Origin: Cognataquiflexum aquatile
GTDB lineage: Bacteria; Bacteroidota; Bacteroidia; Cytophagales; Cyclobacteriaceae
Reading direction: 5' to 3'
DNA: 64,000 nt
NCBI RefSeq assembly: GCF_003316845.1
Contig: NZ_QMIK01000001.1
Coordinates: 1,240,001-1,304,000 of the forward strand
The notes beneath the pieces are model-generated. The model was given only the letters and a program-made list of their open reading frames with translations. It made no database searches and was not told the origin of the DNA. Below are positions 9,810 to 15,907 of this stretch, in pieces. Numbering within the stretch: the stretch's first letter is position 1; each line of letters begins with the position of its first letter. The position numbers and the translations under genes were made by a program.

Positions 9810-11213
9810 ATGAAAAGACGCGATTTCTTCAAAAACGGCATTTTTACAACCATCGGTCTGGGGGCGCTCACCTCGTTCCCTACTATAGCGTCTTCTCCAA
9901 AACCAAAATTGGGACAGGCAAAAAACATCATTTTTTTGGTCAGCGACGGCATGAGTGCAGGTACACTCAATATGGCAGACATACTTTTGAAAAATAAAGA
10001 AGGCCGCTCTTCTCATTGGATAAATCTCTATGAGAAAAACATGGTCAAAAGAGCCTTGATGGATACTGCATCTGCCAATTCATTCATCACTGATTCGGCT
10101 GCCGCCGGTTCTGCCTGGGGTGGCGGCATGCGCGTCAAAAACGGCGCACTCAATATCGGACCAAATGGAGAAAGGCCCATTCCGATTCTTCAGAAATTCA
10201 AATCTATGGGAAAATCAGTAGGCTGTGTGACCACAGTACAGATTACCCATGCGACACCTGCCTCTTTTTGTGTCAACAACGACAGCCGAAATGCCATGCC
10301 TGAAATCGCCGAAGAATACCTCAAGCTAAGGTTTGACGTGATGATGGGCGGTGGTACTGAGTTTTTTTCTGCAGAAGGAAGACAGGACAAAAGAGACCTG
10401 TTTGATGCCTACAAACAGACAGGCTTTGACGTAGCACGGAACAAAAGTGAGATGTTGCAAGCTGACGGAAGCAAACCGATCATGGCGGTTTTTACCGATG
10501 ACGGATTACCATACGCAGTCGATAGAGAAAACAATGAAAAGCTAAAAAATGAAATTCCCACTCTTGCAGAAATGACAAAGAAAGCCATAGAGGTTTTGAG
10601 CAAAAACAAAAAGGGTTTTGTCATGCAGGTAGAAGCCGGCAAAGTCGATTGGGCTGCCCACGGCAATGACGCTGCCGCCCTACTCTACGATCAGGTTGAT
10701 TTTGATAATGCTGTGGCCGTCGCCATGGACTTTGCGACAAAAGACGCAGAAACGCTCGTGGTCATCACCACCGACCACGCCAACAGCAATCCGGGACTTT
10801 TCTACAGCAATCAGGCCAATAAAAACTTCGAAAGACTATTTGACACCAAAGCCTCCAACCAGTGGATTTTGAATCAGATCACACCAGAGTACACTTCCGC
10901 CCAGGTAATCGACCTGATCGTCAGCCATCAGAAAATCACCTTAAAAACAGAGGAAGCTGAAACTATCTTAAAAAGTTACCAAAGAGGGGAAGATGGCATG
11001 TACAATCCACGGAACCTTCCATTTATGCCCTTGGCGTCCATGCAGGCGCCACACACTTCGATACAGTGGGCCGGCAGCAACCACTCCGCTGACTATGTTG
11101 AATTGGCCATGTTTGGGCCGGGTTCGGAGAATTTGGGAGGATTTGTCAAAAACCATGAACTCCACAATTTTATGTTGCAGGCCTGCGGTGCCGACAAATC
11201 ACTTTTGGTATAA
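9810..11213 (+). CDS. Alkaline phosphatase (PhoA superfamily), exported
   Basis: A 467-residue periplasmic or surface phosphomonoesterase. The N terminus MKRRDFFKNGIFTTIGLGAL has a twin-arginine pattern and hydrophobic core, suggesting Tat export of the folded metalloenzyme. Metal and catalytic residues of the family are visible: Asp46 in FLVSDGMSAG, nucleophile Ser96 in TDSAAAGSA, EAGKVDWAAHGND, TTDHANSNPG with Asp-His ligands, and a late His in AGSNHSADYVE. It should release phosphate from organic esters with two Zn and one Mg. It stands alone; no phosphate-regulation site was recognised upstream. Substrate range is unknown. Confidence 0.93.
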   Translation: MKRRDFFKNGIFTTIGLGALTSFPTIASSPKPKLGQAKNIIFLVSDGMSAGTLNMADILLKNKEGRSSHWINLYEKNMVKRALMDTASANSFITDSAAAGSAWGGGMRVKNGALNIGPNGERPIPILQKFKSMGKSVGCVTTVQITHATPASFCVNNDSRNAMPEIAEEYLKLRFDVMMGGGTEFFSAEGRQDKRDLFDAYKQTGFDVARNKSEMLQADGSKPIMAVFTDDGLPYAVDRENNEKLKNEIPTLAEMTKKAIEVLSKNKKGFVMQVEAGKVDWAAHGNDAAALLYDQVDFDNAVAVAMDFATKDAETLVVITTDHANSNPGLFYSNQANKNFERLFDTKASNQWILNQITPEYTSAQVIDLIVSHQKITLKTEEAETILKSYQRGEDGMYNPRNLPFMPLASMQAPHTSIQWAGSNHSADYVELAMFGPGSENLGGFVKNHELHNFMLQACGADKSLLV

Positions 11214-11220
11214 AACAACA

Positions 11221-11254
11221 AAGCCATCCCGATTCGTGGACTTCGGGATGGCTT
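11221..11254. terminator. Hairpin between convergent genes
   Basis: AAGCCATCCCGA (11221-11232) pairs with TCGGGATGGCTT (11243-11254), 12 bp. It follows the phosphatase stop by 7 bases and precedes the DUF983 stop on the other strand. T-runs on both sides are weak, so termination efficiency is uncertain. Confidence 0.6.
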
Positions 11255-11273
11255 GGTCTTATAAAATCTTTGA

Positions 11274-11666
11274 CTATACTCTAGAATACTTTGGATCAAA
11301 TTTCAGCTTCCCTACTCCGTATAGGTAAAGTACTTTTGAATACCTCAACATCACCGGAAGCAGAAGTAAATTGGTAACCACAACTGTAACTCCATAAACC
11401 CACATTTCAGGATCATTGAAAACATAATTCAATACGATTAGCACGTTGATGACCAAGGCGACCGAGAAAGCATAACTGATGTACATAGCGCCATAAAAAA
11501 AATCAGGCTCCGGTGTCAATACCGCTTCACAATGTGGACATTTATGGTGCACATCAGTTAACCTGTTGTAACTGAAAATCGACGTCGGAAAAATATTCCC
11601 TTCCCTGCATCTTGGACATTTTCCCTGAAGAATAGCTGATCCGAGACTTTTTTCTTTCATAATCAA
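11274..11666 (-). CDS. DUF983-like membrane protein with zinc-ribbon motif
   Basis: A 130-residue protein. Two CxxC pairs, CPRCREGNIF (about 15-24) and CPHCEAVL (about 38-45), look like a small zinc ribbon; EPDFFYGAMYISYAFSV follows and leads into two membrane helices (about 60-80 and 90-110). This is the arrangement of the DUF983 family, often found near cytochrome oxidase genes in other bacteria; no such gene is next to this one. A candidate -7 sequence (minus-strand TATCTTTA, 11682-11689) lies just upstream, and the Crp/Fnr-like palindrome at 11711-11724 is centred about 41 bases from the expected start point. Confidence 0.8.
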   Translation of the reverse strand: MIMKEKSLGSAILQGKCPRCREGNIFPTSIFSYNRLTDVHHKCPHCEAVLTPEPDFFYGAMYISYAFSVALVINVLIVLNYVFNDPEMWVYGVTVVVTNLLLLPVMLRYSKVLYLYGVGKLKFDPKYSRV

Positions 11667-11710
11667 TTTGCTTAACCGGTGTAAAGATAGCCAAAAACGG
11701 GGTAAGTCCG

Positions 11711-11724
11711 GTGATCAAAATCAC
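11711..11724. promoter_or_regulatory. Candidate Crp/Fnr-type operator
   Basis: GTGAT-CAAA-ATCAC is a perfect inverted repeat with the TGATnnnnATCA core bound by Fnr/Crp-family regulators. It lies between divergent genes (DUF983-like on the minus strand, outer-membrane protein on the plus strand). The central 12 bases are the reverse complement of those at 47113-47124. Binding is inferred. Confidence 0.45.
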
Positions 11725-11774
11725 TCATTGACTTTGAATAATCCTTAAAAAGGGAACAGGTATTGATTTTGCCT

Positions 11775-11828
11775 TAAATTTGTGTTAAGTCAGTCAGATA
11801 AACCAAAAAAGAAATCATTTTAGCTTTG
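11775..11828 (+). promoter_or_regulatory. Candidate -7 elements upstream of the HAEPL-motif protein
   Basis: Two exact TAnnTTTG matches occur: TAAATTTG (11775-11782) and TAGCTTTG (11821-11828). Neither has a well-spaced TTTG upstream. The first would put the start point near 11788, about 70 bases from the centre of the 11711-11724 palindrome, a distance at which Crp-type activators can work. Confidence 0.3.
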
Positions 11829-11886
11829 CAGATAAATTTTGTCAATCTGATTTTTAAAGGTTTATTAAATTCAAATACTTTCTACC

Positions 11887-12765
11887 ATGAAAAAAATATA
11901 CTTCATTGTGCCTTTCCTGTTTTGCCTGGCCAATCACTCCCTTGCTCAAGAAATAAACAAAGACAGTGTAAAGCAGGAAAAATCAATCCTTGACAGTTTG
12001 TTTTTGGCAGAAACTGAGGAAGTCCAATCCACCGAAAAACCAAAAGTCCTTCACGCCGAACCTTTGTATATTGACTTGATCCGAGATCTTGGCGCAAGAA
12101 AAGGCGAAAAAGAATGGAATATCGGGATGGGAATGACGGACAAAAGAGGCTTTGACGAATTTGAGGCTTTGATCGAATACGAATGGGCAGTCATTGACAG
12201 GTTAGGGTTGGAAATTGAATTGCCTGCTACTTTTTATTCCGGCAGATCTTCACTTCCTCCCAATGTAGAAAAACCCTCCAATAGGTTGGAATCTTTGAAA
12301 TTAGCCACCCAATGGTCATTTCTTGTTTCAGAAAAAGCAAAAACCACCCTTGCACTAGGATACCTCCATGAATTCAAGCTAGCGGATCTCAATCAATGGG
12401 GAGAAGAGAATCTGTATAAGGGAAATGTTTTCAATCCGTTTTTTGTAGCTGCGAAGCGGTGGGGAAGGAACTTCCACACGTTGATTTATACCGGACCAAA
12501 AATAACACAGGTGTTTGAAGGAACGACTGAAGCTAGATTTGACATCAATACAAATTTCCATTATATGTTATCCGGAACAAGGAATTTTGTAGGAATAGAA
12601 ATCAATAAAGAAATCCAAAACGGTCAAATGACTGCCGTCCTCAGGCCACAGATGCGGGTCGGATTTGCCGAAAATTTTCTGATAGGCATCGTCTCAGGAA
12701 TCCCGATCAATAGAGAAACCCAAGGCTTGAGCTCTTTTGTGAGGATCATCTATGAACCGCACTAA
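11887..12765 (+). CDS. Exported, probably outer-membrane, protein with HAEPLYIDLIRDLG motif
   Basis: A 292-residue protein with a signal peptide (MKKIYFIVPFLFCLANHSLAQ). After a short charged linker comes HAEPLYIDLIRDLGARKGE (about 56-74), then strand-like segments with alternating aromatic and polar residues (ALIEYEWAVIDRLGLEIELPATFYSG, TQWSFLVSEKAKTTLALGYLHEF) to the end FVRIIYEPH. This looks like an outer-membrane barrel of a conserved but uncharacterised family; I recall the HAEPL block from other Bacteroidota proteins but know no function. It is a single-gene unit closed by a strong terminator, with a possible Crp/Fnr-type site upstream. Confidence 0.7.
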   Translation: MKKIYFIVPFLFCLANHSLAQEINKDSVKQEKSILDSLFLAETEEVQSTEKPKVLHAEPLYIDLIRDLGARKGEKEWNIGMGMTDKRGFDEFEALIEYEWAVIDRLGLEIELPATFYSGRSSLPPNVEKPSNRLESLKLATQWSFLVSEKAKTTLALGYLHEFKLADLNQWGEENLYKGNVFNPFFVAAKRWGRNFHTLIYTGPKITQVFEGTTEARFDINTNFHYMLSGTRNFVGIEINKEIQNGQMTAVLRPQMRVGFAENFLIGIVSGIPINRETQGLSSFVRIIYEPH

Positions 12766-12779
12766 AACCCACTAATCAA

Positions 12780-12811
12780 AAAGAGCCTTTGGGAAATCCC
12801 AAAGGCTCTTT
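12780..12811 (+). terminator. Strong rho-independent terminator
   Basis: AAAGAGCCTTTGGG (12780-12793) and CCCAAAGGCTCTTT (12798-12811) make a 14-bp perfect stem with loop AAAT, 15 bases after the stop of the outer-membrane protein gene. It could also serve the minus strand. Confidence 0.85.
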
Positions 12812-12911
12812 ATATATATTGAGAATTTACGATTTCATGCCACTAACAATAAAAATCCGGAGTGAGGTACAATTGTAGAGGCTATGGACTGTCGACTGTG
12901 GTCTGATTTTC

Positions 12912-13121
12912 TTATTCCTCCATCCATTCGTCAAGCTCATAATCCTTGCCTTTACCCCATCTCAGCAATTCCTCAATGGTATAAACCTCGGTGGTATCCA
13001 TGTCCTTGACTTTGAAATTATCCCCTGACAAGCGGGCCAAAATCTCCAATTTTCTTTTTTCTCCCATATTCGAAAAAGAATACACCCTTCCTACCCTAAG
13101 ATTATCCAATGCAATGGCCAT
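12912..13121 (-). CDS. Small conserved-looking hypothetical protein
   Basis: A 69-residue acidic protein beginning MAIALDNLRVGRVYSFSNM and ending YELDEWMEE, with no signal peptide, membrane helix or cysteine. VGRVYSFSNMGEKRKLEILARLSGDNFKVKDM looks like a short beta-rich fold. I do not recognise a family. It starts 5 bases after the stop of the cytochrome c'-like lipoprotein gene, so it is the last gene of a three-gene unit with it and the DUF4920-like gene; that tight arrangement is the main evidence that it is real. Confidence 0.6.
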   Translation of the reverse strand: MAIALDNLRVGRVYSFSNMGEKRKLEILARLSGDNFKVKDMDTTEVYTIEELLRWGKGKDYELDEWMEE

Positions 13122-13126
13122 GATGC

Positions 13127-13558
13127 TTACTCTATTTGAAGGTTAGTGATTTTTTTGATCGGACCGGGACAGTATTTTTCATGGCAGGCTATACAGTAAT
13201 TGTACACGATTTTGTACTTGGAGACTTTCAGTTCATACGGTCCAAGGCCCAATTGCCGGAGTGATTCAAGGTATCCGATCGCCATTTGGTCAAATATGGC
13301 ATCCTTTACTTTTGGATCAGTCGCTGTTGCCGTCAATATGGCCTGATGCTTTTCAAGGTAAGATTTGATAGTCTCCTTTTTTTCCAAAGAAATCTTCATC
13401 TCCTCCATATCAAGGTACATTTCCCGCATCAATAACGCCAAAGGTGCATCCTGTTTGGGTTGTGTAACAGGAACAGTTTTTACTTGTTCTTTCGCCTTTT
13501 CCTTACAGGAAAAAAGAGAAACCACTAAAAGAATGAAGTAACAACACTTTTTAAGCAT
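13127..13558 (-). CDS. Lipoprotein with C-terminal haem c motif, cytochrome c'-like
   Basis: A 143-residue protein. I start it at the ATG at 13558 (MLKKCCYFILLVVSLFSCKEK), which gives a lipoprotein signal with the modified cysteine near residue 18 and has AAGGAG a few bases upstream; a longer frame to 13657 would run through the preceding gene. The mature part is almost entirely helical and ends YNYCIACHEKYCPG. A single CxxCH close to the C terminus of a helical bundle is the layout of cytochromes c', which bind NO or serve electron transfer. I infer a lipid-anchored periplasmic haem protein. The start overlaps the DUF4920-like gene by 8 bases. Confidence 0.65.
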   Translation of the reverse strand: MLKKCCYFILLVVSLFSCKEKAKEQVKTVPVTQPKQDAPLALLMREMYLDMEEMKISLEKKETIKSYLEKHQAILTATATDPKVKDAIFDQMAIGYLESLRQLGLGPYELKVSKYKIVYNYCIACHEKYCPGPIKKITNLQIE

Positions 13559-14060
13559 TCTCCTTGATAATGACGCCGACAGCCTCAAAAGCATATTCTT
13601 GTCTTGACTCAGTAATCTTTTCGATTTCTTCTTTGGATTTGCCTGCATCCTGTGCATAGTGCCTCAAAGTCTCCACATCAGTTACTTTTTTGGTAGCAAT
13701 GCCTTCGATGACGACCTGATATCCGCTAGAATTCAATGGGACGAAAAATCCATAATCTTTGAAAGTGACACGCATGGTTTGACCGTTAGGCAAATCAATT
13801 GTCATCCAACATCCTTTTTTGGAACAGACTTCTTTGATTTGACCGACAACTTTGCCTTGGAATTCGTCCTTAGATTCAAGTTCCGTTACCAATTCTACCA
13901 AAGTCACCACACCTGTGTCATTGATATCTGCACCAAATTTTCCTGCGGCAGTTTCTGATTTAGCTTCCTCAGCGGCAGGCACAGCGACTTCTGTTCCTTT
14001 CTGCTGGCAAGAAAAACCCGCCAATACGATCATCAAAGTATAAATGAATGTCTTTTTCAT
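13551..14060 (-). CDS. DUF4920-like lipoprotein
   Basis: A 169-residue protein with a lipoprotein signal (MKKTFIYTLMIVLAGFSCQQK, lipidated Cys18) and an Ala/Glu-rich linker. The folded domain (about 45-165) contains GQIKEVCSKKGCWMTIDLPNGQTMRV, GFFVPLNSSGYQVVIEG and YAQDAGKSKEEIEKI, matching the DUF4920 family, an OB-like domain with two conserved cysteines in VCxxKGCW. The family is widespread in Bacteroidota and its function is unknown; the Cys pair hints at metal handling or thiol chemistry. It is first in an operon with a cytochrome c'-like lipoprotein and a 69-residue protein, and has a well-formed promoter upstream. Confidence 0.82.
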   Translation of the reverse strand: MKKTFIYTLMIVLAGFSCQQKGTEVAVPAAEEAKSETAAGKFGADINDTGVVTLVELVTELESKDEFQGKVVGQIKEVCSKKGCWMTIDLPNGQTMRVTFKDYGFFVPLNSSGYQVVIEGIATKKVTDVETLRHYAQDAGKSKEEIEKITESRQEYAFEAVGVIIKENA

Positions 14061-14077
14061 AGTGAGTATTGTTTTCC

Positions 14078-14109
14078 CAAAACTAAATAGGAGTGAAATC
14101 TAATCCAAT
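14078..14109 (-). promoter_or_regulatory. Bacteroidota-type promoter for the DUF4920/cytochrome c' operon
   Basis: On the minus strand ATTG (14109-14106), a 20-base spacer and TAGTTTTG (14085-14078), an exact TAnnTTTG match. It lies 17 bases before the ATG at 14060. Confidence 0.5.
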
Positions 14110-14125
14110 ACTTAATTTCAATCAA

Positions 14126-14779
14126 TTACTTCAATTTTTCAGCAAAAGCTTTTTTGAACTTCTCCATTTTTGGACGGATGACAAACTGGCAATAAGGTTG
14201 GCCTCCATTTTCTTTGAAATAATTCTGATGGTAATCCTCCGCCACGTAGAAGTTACTGAATGCGGTGATTTCTGTTACTATCGGTCTGCTGAAAGCCCCG
14301 GATTCATCCAATTTCTTTTTGAAAAACTCTGCTTTTTGCTTTTGGTCTTCGGACTGATAAAATACCGCAGAGCGGTATTGTGGTCCGACATCAGCGCCTT
14401 GTCTATTCAATGTAGTCGGATCGTGTGTGGCCCAAAAGATCTCCAAAACTTCCTCAAAGGAAATCTCCTTTGGATCAAAAACCACCTGGATGACTTCCGC
14501 ATGGCCCGTCGTGCCGGAAGTTACCTGTCTGTAAGTAGGATTGTCCACATGGCCTCCACTGTATCCTGAAAGCACTTTTTTGACACCTATCAGATCCTGA
14601 TAAATTGCCTCTGTACACCAAAAGCAACCCCCTCCCAAAATGGCTACTTCAAGTCCCTCTTCTACTTTTATGGTTGTCTTTGGTAAATTTTGCATGGATT
14701 TTTCGTTTTTGTTTGGCGCTTGCGCACAGGCCATCGTCGCCAAAATGCTGAAGCAGAAAATAAAAGATACTAATTTCAT
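14126..14779 (-). CDS. msrA: Peptide-methionine (S)-S-oxide reductase, exported
   Basis: A 217-residue enzyme reducing methionine-S-sulfoxide in damaged proteins. The catalytic motif GGGCFWC places the nucleophilic cysteine at about residue 52; GVKKVLSGYSGGHVDNPTYRQV, GHAEVIQVVFDP and DVGPQYRSAVFY are the usual MsrA blocks. Residues 1-20 form a signal sequence (FIFCFSILATMACAQ), possibly of the lipoprotein type although the residues before the cysteine fit the lipobox poorly. The enzyme should therefore act outside the cytoplasm, repairing envelope proteins. No msrB is adjacent. It sits between the DUF4920 operon and a DUF3253-like gene on the same strand. Confidence 0.94.
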   Translation of the reverse strand: MKLVSFIFCFSILATMACAQAPNKNEKSMQNLPKTTIKVEEGLEVAILGGGCFWCTEAIYQDLIGVKKVLSGYSGGHVDNPTYRQVTSGTTGHAEVIQVVFDPKEISFEEVLEIFWATHDPTTLNRQGADVGPQYRSAVFYQSEDQKQKAEFFKKKLDESGAFSRPIVTEITAFSNFYVAEDYHQNYFKENGGQPYCQFVIRPKMEKFKKAFAEKLK

Positions 14780-14823
14780 TTTTTTCGATTTTGATTCTTT
14801 AACACCATCCGGGCCGGTGAAGT

Positions 14824-15096
14824 TTAAAATTTAGCTTTGATTCTCACTTCTCCTTTTGGAATTCCTTCTGTAGAAATGGGGAGTTGGTTTTGGGTCACTT
14901 CAATTTTTCCTGTTTTATAAAGAATCATCATTTCTTCCAAGACCTCATCCATAAAATGTTCCCAAGATTGAGGATAGATCCATTTGACCACTTCCGAAGG
15001 GCAAAAACTTTCCTCTTTTTTAATCCTGCACATCTCTAAGATGGCAACTGCCAGAATATTGGAGTTATCAGGTTTGGTGAAATTAGCCATGGTCAA
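14824..15096 (-). CDS. DUF3253-like small protein
   Basis: A 90-residue cytosolic protein with a winged-helix look: ILAVAILEMCRIKKEESFCPSEVVKWIYP, then FMDEVLEEMMILYKTGKIEVTQ and GEVRIKAKF. This order (helix, FCPSEVA-like box, long helix, basic wing) is typical of DUF3253. A role in nucleic-acid binding is only suggested by the fold. ATG codons exist at 15096 and two codons later; I cannot choose between them. The msrA start is 44 bases downstream. Confidence 0.75.
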   Translation of the reverse strand: MTMANFTKPDNSNILAVAILEMCRIKKEESFCPSEVVKWIYPQSWEHFMDEVLEEMMILYKTGKIEVTQNQLPISTEGIPKGEVRIKAKF

Positions 15097-15207
15097 AGAT
15101 TGGAGGCGGAATTTTATATTTATTTACAGCCTAGCGGAAATTAAATATTGTTCAATCCTGCTAAAAAAACAATGCGATAGTCCCACAAGAATGATAAAAA
15201 AGCAAAA

Positions 15208-15243
15208 GCCTATTCCTTATTTGCCGTCAAAAAAGGAATAGGC
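15208..15243 (-). terminator. Hairpin downstream of the methyltransferase gene
   Basis: GCCTATTCC (15208-15216) pairs with GGAATAGGC (15235-15243), loop 18 bases. Read on the minus strand it is followed by a T-rich stretch and lies 28 bases after the methyltransferase stop. The rest of 15097-15271 shows nothing coding. Confidence 0.5.
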
Positions 15244-15271
15244 CTTAAAATGAATTCCCGAGAAGCAAAAT

Positions 15272-15820
15272 CTATTGCTCGCAGACCAAAATAAAGGTCG
15301 GGGGAAAATTCTTAAACATCAGGTGGCTTTTGATTTCCTCAAAGTATCTTCCAAACTGAAATTTGAGCAGGTAGGAATAGCAGATCTGGATCAGCTTTCC
15401 GTTTTCCACGATGTTTTCTTTACACTTTTTATAGATCTGTTCGCGGGAAGGTTTAGGGATCAACGTCAATGGAAGTGAGGAAAGGATCAAATCCGCCTTT
15501 TTGCCACCCAGGTATTGGTCTATATTTTCTGCAGAATCACAGATTATTTTTACATTTTTTTGCGGAAATATTTTTTCAAGATTGTTACAAAACGGCTTGT
15601 TGATTTCAAAAACCAACAAGACTGCATCCGCATCCATTCTTTCTACGATACCGTGTGTGATACTTCCATCTCCTCCTCCAAGCTCAACGATCAGCTTGGC
15701 GCCTTTGAAGTCGGCGTAGGATAACATTTTATTTACCAATGATTTAGAACTAAAAGTAACAGCACCTGTAGTTGAAAGATTTGTAAAAAGCTCTTTGAGC
15801 AAAGCTCCCTTATTGTTCAT
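15272..15820 (-). CDS. Class I SAM-dependent methyltransferase (phospholipid N-methyltransferase/KsgA-like)
   Basis: A 182-residue protein. LIVELGGGDGSITHGIVERM (about 43-62) is the SAM-binding motif I, VFEINKPFC supplies the acidic ribose ligand, ICDSAENI motif III, and ILSSLPLTLIP replaces the NPPY of true rRNA dimethylases. SSLPL with a small total length resembles bacterial phospholipid N-methyltransferases of the PmtA type and related KsgA-like enzymes. The substrate is therefore uncertain: phosphatidylethanolamine is a reasonable guess. It is monocistronic, divergent from the LtaS-like gene, and followed by a hairpin. Confidence 0.75.
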   Translation of the reverse strand: MNNKGALLKELFTNLSTTGAVTFSSKSLVNKMLSYADFKGAKLIVELGGGDGSITHGIVERMDADAVLLVFEINKPFCNNLEKIFPQKNVKIICDSAENIDQYLGGKKADLILSSLPLTLIPKPSREQIYKKCKENIVENGKLIQICYSYLLKFQFGRYFEEIKSHLMFKNFPPTFILVCEQ

Positions 15821-15861
15821 AGATTTTGTTTAATTGCGCAAGATATGAATTTTAGAAAATT

Positions 15862-15869
15862 TATATTTG
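15862..15869 (+). promoter_or_regulatory. Candidate -7 element for the LtaS-like gene
   Basis: TATATTTG is an exact TAnnTTTG match, 38 bases before the ATG at 15908. The best upstream ATTG is 25 bases away, longer than usual, so only the -7 part is convincing. Confidence 0.3.
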
Positions 15870-15907
15870 TAATCGCACCCTAATAAATAAGTTTCGCAAA
15901 AGAAAGT

